NCBI GenBank assembly: GCA_014359965.1
Contig: JACIYK010000003.1
Location: 1-32,720 of the forward strand
DNA: 32,720 bases
Source of the DNA: Candidatus Aminicenantota bacterium
Lineage (GTDB): Bacteria; Acidobacteriota; Aminicenantia; Aminicenantales; Saccharicenantaceae
Direction: 5' to 3'
The position numbers were made by a program, and so were the translations under genes. The stretch's first letter is position 1; every line of letters begins with the position of its first letter. Shown here one piece after another: positions 22,996-31,080 of the stretch. A model generated the notes under the pieces. The model did no database searches. It was not told where the DNA came from and saw nothing but the letters and a program-made list of their open reading frames with translations.

Positions 22996-23356
22996 AATTG
23001 CTAGTAAAATAGGCCGGGCTTCAAGTTTTCTTTCGAACCCGAGACTTTATTTCTGGCCCGCAATTTCTTTTTTAATAACTTTTATTTGTCTTGTCATCGC
23101 TTATAAAAATCTTCTGATTGTCTATAAATCAGAATTAAAACGGCCTGTAAACAAGGTGCTTTTTATCCTGAGGCCTGTTATTATCTGGCCGCCGCTTTTA
23201 TTTATGATAAATGTGCTTGAGAGCCCGGGGCGAATAGAGACTGTTGATACAATCATCGCCAGCTTTATTTTCTTATTTTGCTATTTAATTCTTTTTAGTC
23301 CAGCTCCTTGCCTTTGGTTTCTGGGATGGCCGACCAGGTCAGGGCTGCCAGGCTAA
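22976..23356 (+). CDS. Small hydrophobic membrane protein of unknown function
   Basis: A 126-residue frame starts with an ATG 20 bases before the end of the AOR gene and is preceded by TTGGAGTCCAG, a credible ribosome-binding site. Three hydrophobic segments are visible: LYFWPAISFLITFICLVIAY (about residues 22-41), VLFILRPVIIWPPLLFMI (about 60-77) and IIASFIFLFCYLILF (about 88-102), separated by basic stretches. Its last 62 bases overlap the convergent MFS gene. It could be a membrane partner of the AOR-family enzyme. No family was recognised, and the end overlap leaves some doubt that the full frame is used. Confidence 0.5.
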   Translation: MAKPPYEIASKIGRASSFLSNPRLYFWPAISFLITFICLVIAYKNLLIVYKSELKRPVNKVLFILRPVIIWPPLLFMINVLESPGRIETVDTIIASFIFLFCYLILFSPAPCLWFLGWPTRSGLPG

Positions 23357-24725
23357 AGGCTAAGGATACCAGCCAGAAAGCTACTTTGAAGCCGTGCTGT
23401 TGAGCCAGTGAGCCAATAGCCAGAGGAGCGATGGCGGAAACGATTCGCCCGGAGTTGTAGGTAATACCCTGAAGCGTGGCCCTGATTCGCGTGGGATAAA
23501 GTTCAGCGGTTAAGGCTCCAAAACCGGAAAAGTATCCGGTGCCGAAGAAGGCTACCAGTGGCCCTAAAAAAAGCAGAAGCGATGGTGAAGGGGTGATGGA
23601 ATAAAGAAAGACCAGAAGGCTGGCCGTAATCAGGAACAGGACATAGCTTTTCTTCCGGCCGAAGATATCGCTGATGTAGCCAAAAGTCAGGTAGCCCATC
23701 CACATGCCCACCTGCATGAACATCACCAGGGAAGACATGTGGCGGGTGCTGAGGCCAACTCCTCCAGCCTCACGCCCCAGGGAAAGATAACCGGGTATCC
23801 ACAGGTTAAAGCCCCACCAGGCAAACATAGTCAGGGCGTTCATCAAGGTGACGAGTAAAGTCAGCTTTACCAAGCGAGAGGAAAAACTGTTGGCTGCCGA
23901 CCTAATATATGAATGATTATTCATATATTCTCTGCTGGGCATTTCAGGGGCCTGGCTGCTTTTTTCAGTTCCTGCCGATTTTCTGTAATTTGCTCCAGAC
24001 ACAGAGTGCTTATCTTCAGCCTCTCCCTTGAGCTCCAGCTGGCTGGCGCTGACGGCTGCTTCTTTTGATGGTGGAGATTTCTTTATCTGGCTGGAATATT
24101 TAACTTCTTTTCTGGCTCTTTTCCACAGTTCAGGCTCTTCAACATTTTTTCGGATCCAGAAAACAACCAGGGCTGGAATAATGCCAGCAAAAAAGACTGC
24201 TCTCCAACTAAACCTGGGCAAGATAATGGCTGTTACTAACGCTGATAGAGCGTAGCCAATGGCCCAGAAGCTCTGCATGAAGCCCAGGGCTTTACCCCGA
24301 TGTTCAGATGGGAAATACTCTGAAACCAGAGCTGCCCCGGAAGCCCACTCTCCGCCCATACCCAGACCCAGAAAAAGGCGGAAAACAGCCAGCTGGATGA
24401 CGTTCTGGGAAAGGCCGCACAGAGCGGTAAAAACGGAGTAGATTAAGATGCTCAGGCGCAGGGCCAGAGTGCGGCCAAAACGGTCGGCCACCAAACCAAA
24501 AATCATGCCCCCAAAAGCCGAAGCCAGAAGCGTCAGAGAACCGAGCAGCCCGGCCGTCGGCTTGGAGATAGACAGGTCCTGCATCAGGTAGGCCAGGACC
24601 ATGGCGTAGAGCATGACGTCAAAGGCATCCAGCATCCAGCCGAAGCAGGAAGCCAGAAGAGCCCGGCGGGCTGGCTGCGGTGCCTGACGGAACCAGCCGA
24701 AAAGGTATTCAAAAACAGGTTTCAT
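23295..24725 (-). CDS. Major facilitator superfamily transporter
   Basis: This 476-residue protein has about 12 membrane segments. The first carries WMLDAFDVMLYAM, a motif of the organic-acid/H+ symporter group (AAHS, NanT-like). Motif A occurs as GLVADRFGRTLALR in the N-half and as GYISDIFGRKKSYV in the C-half, and FRLFLGLGMGGEWASGAALVSEYFP fits the family. It ends in PETKGKELD as in sugar/acid porters. The central cytoplasmic loop (about residues 205-285) is long, Ser/Lys/Glu-rich and low in complexity. A likely substrate is a carboxylate, perhaps related to the divergent lyase/dehydratase genes, but nothing fixes it. It follows the small helical gene by 26 bp and would share its promoter. 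Confidence 0.88.
   Translation of the reverse strand: MKPVFEYLFGWFRQAPQPARRALLASCFGWMLDAFDVMLYAMVLAYLMQDLSISKPTAGLLGSLTLLASAFGGMIFGLVADRFGRTLALRLSILIYSVFTALCGLSQNVIQLAVFRLFLGLGMGGEWASGAALVSEYFPSEHRGKALGFMQSFWAIGYALSALVTAIILPRFSWRAVFFAGIIPALVVFWIRKNVEEPELWKRARKEVKYSSQIKKSPPSKEAAVSASQLELKGEAEDKHSVSGANYRKSAGTEKSSQAPEMPSREYMNNHSYIRSAANSFSSRLVKLTLLVTLMNALTMFAWWGFNLWIPGYLSLGREAGGVGLSTRHMSSLVMFMQVGMWMGYLTFGYISDIFGRKKSYVLFLITASLLVFLYSITPSPSLLLFLGPLVAFFGTGYFSGFGALTAELYPTRIRATLQGITYNSGRIVSAIAPLAIGSLAQQHGFKVAFWLVSLAFSLAALTWSAIPETKGKELD
23904..23929. repeat. Perfect 11-bp inverted repeat inside the MFS gene
   Basis: AATATATGAAT and ATTCATATATT are separated by four bases. The dyad lies in the region coding for the central cytoplasmic loop and is more AT-rich than the gene around it. 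Confidence 0.6.
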
Positions 24726-24751
24726 CCGGTTTTTAAGGCTGAGCCACTCCT

Positions 24752-25120
24752 TTAAAGATTTTCTTTTCTAACGGCTTTCGCTTTTTTTATGAATTCCCAG
24801 ACCGGCTGCTCAATCAGGTTGTATTCGGCCGGGATGGCTGACTGGCTGTAGGCTCTAAGAACTTTCTCCAGCAGTTCTTCATGCCCCTGATAGCCTTCGT
24901 CCAGGAGTTTCTCCCACCTGTCCAGGAGCTTTTGCGCTTCCTGGCTTTCAGGCGGCAGGTGGATTTTTTGCGTGATTTCCTCAATCAGCTCAAGCCATTT
25001 TTTCTGGTACTCAGCCATTTCTTTAAACGAAAATTTTTCTCCTAGCCTGGCAAATTCTTCCAGCTCTTCTGGAGTGAAAAAATCAGCTGGCCAGTTCTGG
25101 TTCTGTCTGTCGCTCATCAT
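24752..25120 (-). CDS. Small helical protein, possibly a stand-alone TipAS-like domain
   Basis: The 122-residue product is acidic and predicted all-helical, with no signal peptide or membrane segment. The run FFTPEELEEFARLGE, then WLELIEEITQKIHLPPESQEAQKLL, and a C-terminal VWEFIKKAKAV recall the TipAS ligand-binding domain that follows MerR-type DNA-binding domains in drug-sensing regulators. Here no DNA-binding part is present. The match is from memory of the pattern and is tentative. Two adjacent ATGs exist; the second (25117) is better spaced from AGGAGG. It is the first gene of a leftward unit with the MFS transporter and is divergent from the lyase gene. Confidence 0.7.
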   Translation of the reverse strand: MMSDRQNQNWPADFFTPEELEEFARLGEKFSFKEMAEYQKKWLELIEEITQKIHLPPESQEAQKLLDRWEKLLDEGYQGHEELLEKVLRAYSQSAIPAEYNLIEQPVWEFIKKAKAVRKENL

Positions 25121-25160
25121 GCCTCCTGCACATCTTTAGTGGTAAAAAAACATGTTTCTT

Positions 25161-25168
25161 ATTATAAT
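25161..25168. promoter_or_regulatory. Palindromic -10 shared by divergent genes
   Basis: ATTATAAT reads TATAAT on both strands (25163-25168 rightward, 25161-25166 leftward), centred between the leftward helical/MFS unit and the rightward lyase gene. The -35 regions at usual spacing are weak in both directions. Confidence 0.4.
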
Positions 25169-25202
25169 AATTGCTTAAAAATAAACAACTGAGGAGAAAG
25201 AG

Positions 25203-26114
25203 ATGAAAAAAACAACAGTCCTGAGAAAAGCCATCATGGAACGCCGGGCCGTGGTGGTTCCTGGCTGTCATGATGCCCTTAGTGCCAAAATCATTGAAAA
25301 GTGCGGGTTTGAAGCCATTCAGGTTTCTGGCTTTGGTCTGGCCGGTTCTCTGCTGGCCAAACCTGATGTGGGTCTGGTGCAGATGAAAGACATTCTGGAC
25401 CTGACCTGGAACATTGTGCAGGCAGTCAACATTCCGGTTATGGCTGACCTGGATACCGGCGGTGGCAATGCCATAAACGCGGCCTGGGTCACGGAGAGAG
25501 TTATAACCATGGGCGCAGCCGGCATGAACATTGAAGACCAGGTTTTCCCCAAGCGTTGCGGTCACATGGCTGGGAAGGAAGTCATTCCGGCTGAAGAAAT
25601 GATGGGAAAGATTAAAGCCTGCGCTAAGGTCCGGGACAGACTGGACCCGGATTTCATCATCAACGCCCGGACAGATGTGTTCGCCATAGCCGGGCTGGAT
25701 GAGGCCATCAGGCGGTGCAACCTGTACCTGGAAGCAGGGGCTGACCTGGTTTTCATTGATGGCATAAGGTCCAGAGCTGATATTGAAAGAGCCGTGAAAG
25801 AAATCAAAGGACCGCTCTCAGTCAACCTGATGGATGCGGTGACTGGTGTTAAGACTGAACTCATCCCCATTCCAGAGCTGGCCAAAATGGGCGTGGGACG
25901 GGTGTCAATACCCGTGGCTTCCATCATGGTCATGCACAAGGCCCTGACCGAATTCTTTACAGCGCTAAAAAATTCTCCGACTGGCATCCTGGCCGGTCAG
26001 ACTCACTGGCTGAGCAGCTTTGAAGAATACACCACTTTTGTTGGCTTGAAAGACTACCGCGCTCTGGAAGAAGAGTTTTTGCCCAAGGAAAAAATCCAGG
26101 TCAAGTATAAATAA
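25203..26114 (+). CDS. Isocitrate lyase/PEP mutase-family C-C lyase (2,3-dimethylmalate lyase or methylisocitrate lyase-like)
   Basis: The 303-residue TIM-barrel protein belongs to the ICL/PEPM superfamily: VVPGCHDALSAKIIEKCGF, the metal-site block MADLDTGGGN (D82, D84), NIEDQ (E111, D112) and the lyase signature KRCGH (117-121) with catalytic C119, then INARTD. The KRCGH loop indicates cleavage of a 2-hydroxy-diacid rather than phosphonate chemistry. The two following genes encode LeuC/LeuD-type dehydratase subunits. That combination occurs in nicotinate fermentation of Eubacterium barkeri, where dimethylmaleate hydratase feeds dimethylmalate lyase. No citrate-synthase-like gene for a methylcitrate cycle is adjacent. 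The start has GAGGAGAAAG just upstream. The exact substrate is inferred. Confidence 0.85.
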   Translation: MKKTTVLRKAIMERRAVVVPGCHDALSAKIIEKCGFEAIQVSGFGLAGSLLAKPDVGLVQMKDILDLTWNIVQAVNIPVMADLDTGGGNAINAAWVTERVITMGAAGMNIEDQVFPKRCGHMAGKEVIPAEEMMGKIKACAKVRDRLDPDFIINARTDVFAIAGLDEAIRRCNLYLEAGADLVFIDGIRSRADIERAVKEIKGPLSVNLMDAVTGVKTELIPIPELAKMGVGRVSIPVASIMVMHKALTEFFTALKNSPTGILAGQTHWLSSFEEYTTFVGLKDYRALEEEFLPKEKIQVKYK

Positions 26115-26248
26115 AACAAAATAAGCCAGACTGGCCTGAAGGCAGGCGGAAGAAGAGTGAGCCGCAAAGGCTTTAAGTTAAAAATCCTGACCGAAGCCAT
26201 CACGGCTGGCGGCCGGGGTATAAAATCAGGGAAGGAGGTCATCAACCA

Positions 26249-27541
26249 ATGGCTATGACCATGGTGGAAAAAATCCTGGCCAGAGCCACCGGCCGAAAAG
26301 AAGTTAAAGCCGGTGAAGTGGTGGAGCCAGCTGTCAGCCTGGCTATGTCCCACGAGAATGCGGCTCTGGTCATCAATCAGTTCCTGGAAATTTACCAGGG
26401 GACGGGCTTAAAACCAAAAGTATGGGACCCGGATAAGATTGCCATCATCTTTGACCACCGGGTGCCGGCCGAAAGTTCCAAGACTGCTACCAACCAGAAA
26501 AAAATCCGCGAGTTTGTGGCGGCTCAGAAAATCAAGAAATTCCACGACATCCGCGGTGATGAAGGTGGCATCTGCCATCAGATTCTGCCTGAGAGTGGTT
26601 ATGTGCGGCCGGGTACGGTGGTGGTGGGCACTGATAGCCACACTACTTCGCACGGGGCCCTGGGTGCTTTTAGCTTTGGCATCGGGGCCACGGAGATGGC
26701 TTCTGTCTGGGCCCTCGGCCGGGCGTTGAACGTGGAAGTTCCCAAAACTATCAAAGTAGTGGCCACCGGACGGTTTGGCCGTTATGTTTTGCCCAAGGAT
26801 TTTATTCTTTATCTCATTGGCAAGATTACGGCTGAAGGAGCTAATTTCAAAGTGCTGGAGTACCACGGTCCAGCTGTAGAGCGCATGAGCACTTCCGGGC
26901 GCCTGACCGTCTGCAATATGTCCGTAGAAGCTGGTGCCACTTCTGGAATTGTGCCACCGGACAAAGAAACTCTTCGCTATTTAAAGGAAGAAGCCGGGGT
27001 TAAGGACAAAGTTGAAGTTTTTGGTCCTGACCCGGAGGCAGAGTACGACCAGGTGGTAGAAATTGATGTTTCAGAGCTGGAGCCCATGGTGGCCTGCCCG
27101 CATACCGTTGATAACGTTAAGCCGGTCAGCAAGGTGGGCAAAGTCAAAGTGGACCAGATTGTTATTGGCTCCTGCACCAACGGCCGTCTGGACGACCTGG
27201 CCGTGGCGGCTAAAATCCTTAAAGGCAAAAAGGTAGCCAGGGGAGTGAGGATGCTGGTTTTCCCCGCTTCTTTCCGCATTTACCAGCAGGCACTTAAACT
27301 CGGCTACATTGCCGACCTGGTTAAAGCTGGGGCAGTGGTCATGAACCCGGGCTGCGGCTGCTGCCTGGGTGTTCACCAGGGGGCTCTGGGCGATGGCGAA
27401 GTGGCCCTTTCTACCACTAACCGGAATTTTAAGGGCCGCATGGGCAACCCCAAGGCTGAGGTCTATCTCTGCTCGCCGGCTGTGGCTGCGGCTTCTGCCA
27501 TAACCGGGTTCATTACTGACCCCAGGAAAGGAGGCAAATAA
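26249..27541 (+). CDS. Aconitase-family (LeuC/DmdA-type) hydro-lyase large subunit
   Basis: The 430-residue subunit carries the 4Fe-4S cluster of a stereospecific hydration/dehydration enzyme. Cluster ligands are C309 (VIGSCTNG) and C369/C372 (NPGCGCCLGVHQG). Other blocks are IIFDHRVPAES, VGTDSHTTSHGALGAF and IGATEMASVWALG. The NPGCGCCLG form belongs to the archaeal-type LeuC/homoaconitase/dimethylmaleate-hydratase branch. It starts with ATG behind AAGGAGG and ends one base before the small subunit, so the pair forms one enzyme. No leuA or leuB is nearby, which speaks against leucine synthesis. Isopropylmalate, homocitrate or citraconate-type substrates remain possible. Confidence 0.9.
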   Translation: MAMTMVEKILARATGRKEVKAGEVVEPAVSLAMSHENAALVINQFLEIYQGTGLKPKVWDPDKIAIIFDHRVPAESSKTATNQKKIREFVAAQKIKKFHDIRGDEGGICHQILPESGYVRPGTVVVGTDSHTTSHGALGAFSFGIGATEMASVWALGRALNVEVPKTIKVVATGRFGRYVLPKDFILYLIGKITAEGANFKVLEYHGPAVERMSTSGRLTVCNMSVEAGATSGIVPPDKETLRYLKEEAGVKDKVEVFGPDPEAEYDQVVEIDVSELEPMVACPHTVDNVKPVSKVGKVKVDQIVIGSCTNGRLDDLAVAAKILKGKKVARGVRMLVFPASFRIYQQALKLGYIADLVKAGAVVMNPGCGCCLGVHQGALGDGEVALSTTNRNFKGRMGNPKAEVYLCSPAVAAASAITGFITDPRKGGK

Positions 27542-27542
27542 C

Positions 27543-28052
27543 ATGGCCAAGGTAGTTTTGAAACTTGGTGATGACATATCAACTGACATTATTTATCCTG
27601 GTCGGTTCATGGCCACGGTCTTGCCTTCGGAAACGCCGCAGTACGCTTTTGCTGATTTTCCTGAATTCAACGCCAGGCTCAAAAGAGGGGAAATCCCGCC
27701 AGGCAGTGTGGTGGTGGCCGGAAAAAATTTTGGTTGTGGTTCTTCAAGGGAACAGGCAGCTTCTACCCTCAAAGGACATGAGCTGGTGATTGTAGCTAAG
27801 AATTTTGCCCGCATTTTCCTGCAGAACGCTATTAACCTGGGCCTCAAAGTAGTGGTCTGCCCGGAAATTGAAGCTGAAGAAGGGGATGAGCTTGAAATTT
27901 TACCCGATAAAATCATCAACCGAACCTCTGGCAAAGAATTCAGAGTAGAGGCACTGCCGGCAGCTAGGCAGGCCATCATTGATGCTGGTGGACTGATTCC
28001 CTACACCAGACAGAGATTGCTGCAAAAAGCCGCTTCCAGGAAAAAAGGTTAA
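27543..28052 (+). CDS. Aconitase-family (LeuD/DmdB-type) hydro-lyase small subunit
   Basis: The 169-residue swivelling-domain subunit completes the active site of the preceding large subunit. Visible are LGDDISTDIIYPGR at the N-terminus (substrate-binding loop), AGKNFGCGSSREQAA (the family hallmark) and AKNFARIFLQNAINLGL. The length fits the short archaeal-type LeuD/DmdB class. The ribosome-binding site AAAGGAGG lies over the end of the large-subunit gene, giving tight coupling. After the stop the next 350 bp are non-coding, so the metabolic set may end here or continue to the transporter. Confidence 0.92.
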   Translation: MAKVVLKLGDDISTDIIYPGRFMATVLPSETPQYAFADFPEFNARLKRGEIPPGSVVVAGKNFGCGSSREQAASTLKGHELVIVAKNFARIFLQNAINLGLKVVVCPEIEAEEGDELEILPDKIINRTSGKEFRVEALPAARQAIIDAGGLIPYTRQRLLQKAASRKKG

Positions 28053-28393
28053 AGCCCATTTTCGACAGGGTATAAAACAAACAGGTGAAAGGCAGAAAGT
28101 GCCTTTTATAGGCTCCTGATTGAAGGTCGGGTCTGGCTCTGTTTGAACTTCACCTCTGGCTTTAGGCCCAATAGAGTTAAGGTCTTAAAATTATTGTTTA
28201 TCTGAGCGCACCTGTTTTTTGCTTTTTTCAGCATTATTTTATTTGGAAAAAGTAAAAAGGAAGCAGCTGAAAGTAAGGATTAATGGTCGGGTTCAGGCCC
28301 TAATAGTTCAAGAATCCCGCTGAGTAAAAAAATGGTTGAGAGTTTAAGCTGAAAATGTTAAATCTAAAAAATCGTGATAAAAAATAAATAAAA
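28053..28393. other. Intergenic region between dehydratase and GltS-type genes
   Basis: This stretch of about 340 bp holds no gene. A possible weak terminator is at 28088-28107. The last 130 bp are AT-rich; TTGAGA (near 28333) with TAAATC 17 bp later is a poor promoter candidate for the transporter gene. Confidence 0.5.
28088..28107 (+). terminator. Possible weak terminator after the dehydratase genes
   Basis: AAAGGCA (28088-28094), loop GAAAG and TGCCTTT (28100-28106) form a 7-bp stem followed by a short T run (TTTTATA). The stem is short and the T run interrupted, so termination may be partial. Confidence 0.4.
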
Positions 28394-28408
28394 TTGAAAG
28401 GAGCCCGG

Positions 28409-29641
28409 GTGCTGAAACTTGACCTGATTCAAACTGTAGCTTTTGCTGGCGCGGTGCTGTTTTTAGGTTATGGGCTTCGCCGCTGGATAAGGCCTCTGGA
28501 CCGGTTTAACATTCCGGCGCCGGTTATCGGCGGTTTGCTTGTTTCACTGGTGACTCTTGTCTTTCATCATTATCAGATTAATCCCGTGCAGTTTGATACT
28601 ACTCTGCGCGACCCGCTGATGATTGCCTTTTTCACCACCATAGGTTTTGCTGCCAGCCTGTCGCTTTTAAAGGTTGGCGGGCCGCAGGTATTGCTGTTTT
28701 TCCTGATAGCTACGGTCATGGTCGTGCTGCAGAATGTTCTGGGCCTGTTGCTGGCGCTTCCCTTTGGATTGCATCCACTTCTGGGAGTAATCTGCGGCTC
28801 AGTGTCGCAAACCGGCGGGCCGGCCACGGCCCTGGCCTTTGGCCCGGTTTTTGAGCAGGCTGGGGTACAAAGTGCCGCTACGGCTGCGGTGGCCGCGGCC
28901 ATTTTTGGCATAATCTCTGGTGGTCTGCTTGGTGGGCCGGTAGGCACTTTTCTGATAGAAAAGAATAAATTGAAAAGAAGACGGAGCCGAGAACAGGAGA
29001 TCGCCGTGCCTGAAAAAGCGGAAGAGGTGGTGGAAGAGCTTTTGACCAGAGAAAAAAAGGGAAGGCCCAGTGATGAGGAACAGAGCTCTTTTGTGCTCTT
29101 AAAAAGCGTGGTCATAATTTTGCTGGCGATGTGGGTTGGCTCCTGGGTCAGCCAATGGTTTTCTTCGCTGGGCATCACTCTGCCGGCTTACATCGGAGCC
29201 ATGTTTGTGGCGGCGCTCATCAGAAATGTTGATGACCTGACCGGCTGGCTGGCGCTGGACCAGAAGGTAATTGACGACCTGGGCCATGTGGCGCTGAACC
29301 TTTTCTTGGTCATAGCTCTTATGACTTTAAAATTGTGGGAGCTGGCCGGTCTGTTTCTACCAATGCTGATAATCCTTTTGGCTCAGGTGGGGATGGTGGC
29401 CTTGGCATCTCTGGTTGTTTTCAAACTTATGGGCAAAGATTATGACGCCGCCGTTATGAGTGCCGGATATTGTGGTTTTGGTCTGGGCACTACAGCCAAT
29501 GCCATGGCCAACATGAAAGCCATTGTAGAACGCTACGGCCCAGCGCCGCGAGCTTTTCTGGTAGTGCCCATGGTTGGGGCCTTTTTTATTGATTTTACCA
29601 ACGCCTTGATAATTACCCTGTTTTTAAATTTTTTCAAATAG
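28409..29641 (+). CDS. GltS-type sodium:glutamate/dicarboxylate symporter
   Basis: The 410-residue polytopic protein matches the GltS (ESS) family: PAPVIGGLLVSL near the N-terminus, the re-entrant-loop motifs CGSVSQTGGPATALAFGP and GYCGFGLGTTANAMANM in the two halves, an inverted repeat of about five segments each, and a charged central cytoplasmic loop (about residues 185-225). It is expected to take up glutamate or a related diacid with sodium in the inner membrane. The start is the GTG at 28409 behind AAAGGAG; a TTG 15 bases upstream is in frame but lies inside the ribosome-binding region. Its place behind the lyase/dehydratase genes suggests import of their substrate, though a gap of about 350 bp weakens that link. 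Confidence 0.92.
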   Translation: MLKLDLIQTVAFAGAVLFLGYGLRRWIRPLDRFNIPAPVIGGLLVSLVTLVFHHYQINPVQFDTTLRDPLMIAFFTTIGFAASLSLLKVGGPQVLLFFLIATVMVVLQNVLGLLLALPFGLHPLLGVICGSVSQTGGPATALAFGPVFEQAGVQSAATAAVAAAIFGIISGGLLGGPVGTFLIEKNKLKRRRSREQEIAVPEKAEEVVEELLTREKKGRPSDEEQSSFVLLKSVVIILLAMWVGSWVSQWFSSLGITLPAYIGAMFVAALIRNVDDLTGWLALDQKVIDDLGHVALNLFLVIALMTLKLWELAGLFLPMLIILLAQVGMVALASLVVFKLMGKDYDAAVMSAGYCGFGLGTTANAMANMKAIVERYGPAPRAFLVVPMVGAFFIDFTNALIITLFLNFFK

Positions 29642-29685
29642 CTAAATTCTAAGAATTAATTTTCGGGCCAGGCCACCTTCGGGGC

Positions 29686-31080
29686 TTAAAAACCTGGGTC
29701 AGTAATCTTCTTAACTTCAAACTGGCCGTATTTTTCCAGAAGTTTCAGGGCTTCGCTGCCCTTGCCCACCACAACTAGAACGAAATCTTTTTCTGGCAGC
29801 AGGCGCTGGGCAACATCTTTCAGAGATTCCGGTTTTATGGCCTTGATTTCGTTGAGATACCTGTCAAAGTAATCAAAGCCCAGACCGTAATAGATGACTT
29901 GGAGATAAGCGTTGGCTTTAGCCCCGTTTGTTTCCAGTCTCTGAGGGAACTGGCCCAGGATGTAATTGCGGGCACTTTCTGCCTCTTCGGCTGAGAACCC
30001 CTGTTCTCTGGCTTTCTTGAGCAGGTCAAAAGTGATGTCCAGCATTTCGCCGATTTTGTCATTCTTGGTGTAAGAGGAAGCCATGAACAGCCCGCCGTTT
30101 TTCCAGGACTGAAAGGTGCTGCTGGCGCCGTAAGTCAACCCGCGTTTTATTCTCAGCTCGGTGTTGAGCCAGGAAGTAAAACGTCCGCCCCACAGAGTGT
30201 TCATGACGCTGGCTGGGGCGGATATTTTGTCGCCCACGGGGTAACCAGGCGCGCCCAGGGCAAAATAACATTGGGTAGCGTCTGGCTTATCCACAAACAC
30301 CAGTTTTTTCCCTCGAGGAGTGGGGAGGGCGGGGATAGTTGTAGTGGGAGCTGGACTGCCGGGTTTAGGCCATTTTCCCAGCGTGGTTTTCAGCATCTCA
30401 TGTAATTTACTTTTTTCTACCTCACCAACAACCGCCAGGATAGCTACATCCGGCCGGTAGCGGGCGGCGTAGAATTTTTTTATTTCTTCCAGTGACATGC
30501 GCTCGAGCGAAGAATCAGTTCCGGTGGAAAGGTGACCGAAAGGATGCTGGCCGAAATAAGCTTTCCTAAAATACTGACGCAGGGCTGAACCGGGGTTGTC
30601 TTTTATGGCTTTCAGACTATCTTTCTTCCGGGCGAGTTCTTTCTGGTATTCTTCAGCTTTAAAAGCTGGAGCCATCAGGCAATCAGAGGTAATCTGCAGC
30701 AGGCGCGGCAGGTGTTCGGAAAGGCATTCGCCGTAAACCGTGGCGTATTCCTCGGCGTCGCTGATGGTAAAGCGAGCGCCCAGAAAATCCAGGGCTTCAG
30801 CTATTTCCTCGGCCGACATAGTTTTGGTTCCTTTTTGCAGAAGCTCGGCGGTCAGGCTGGCCAGACCGTCGTATCCTTCAGGCTCAAAGGCTGTGCCGGC
30901 ACCGGGAATGAGCATCCTGAAGCTCACCAGCGGTAACTCCGGATTCCGATAGAAATAAACAGTCAATCCATTATCCAGGACAAATTTTTCAGGCTTCGGT
31001 AATCTTTCAGCGCTCATAGTCATCCCCGAGGTGAAAATTATTATAAACAGTAAAGAAAGAATGGTTTTCTTGATGTTCAT
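29686..31080 (-). CDS. M16 peptidase-family protein, non-catalytic subunit
   Basis: The 464-residue exported protein (signal peptide ILSLLFIIIFTSGMTMSA) has the two-domain M16B fold. The zinc motif HxxEH is lost: at the aligned place it reads GLASLTAELLQKGT, where the catalytic neighbour has GVSHFIEHMMFNGT. The C-terminal substrate motif RGLTYGASS is kept. In mitochondrial-type and bacterial M16B heterodimers one subunit keeps the zinc site and the other the Arg/Tyr pair, so this is the natural partner of the gene just upstream. Its ATG overlaps the partner's stop by one base (TAATG) and has GGAGG ahead of it. Substrate peptides in the periplasm are unknown. Confidence 0.9.
   Translation of the reverse strand: MNIKKTILSLLFIIIFTSGMTMSAERLPKPEKFVLDNGLTVYFYRNPELPLVSFRMLIPGAGTAFEPEGYDGLASLTAELLQKGTKTMSAEEIAEALDFLGARFTISDAEEYATVYGECLSEHLPRLLQITSDCLMAPAFKAEEYQKELARKKDSLKAIKDNPGSALRQYFRKAYFGQHPFGHLSTGTDSSLERMSLEEIKKFYAARYRPDVAILAVVGEVEKSKLHEMLKTTLGKWPKPGSPAPTTTIPALPTPRGKKLVFVDKPDATQCYFALGAPGYPVGDKISAPASVMNTLWGGRFTSWLNTELRIKRGLTYGASSTFQSWKNGGLFMASSYTKNDKIGEMLDITFDLLKKAREQGFSAEEAESARNYILGQFPQRLETNGAKANAYLQVIYYGLGFDYFDRYLNEIKAIKPESLKDVAQRLLPEKDFVLVVVGKGSEALKLLEKYGQFEVKKITDPGF

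Noticed and set aside
25203-26114. Firm naming of the lyase as PrpB of the methylcitrate cycle
   Set aside because: KRCGH is shared by several lyases of the family and neither prpC nor prpD-type genes are adjacent.
26249-28052. Assignment of the dehydratase subunits to leucine biosynthesis (leuCD)
   Set aside because: No leuA or leuB is present and the operon begins with an ICL/PEPM-type lyase, which has no place in that pathway; kept as an open family assignment.
28573-29178. Leftward 201-codon frame inside the GltS-type gene
   Set aside because: Fully antisense to a well-supported transporter, without homology or ribosome-binding site; a shadow frame.
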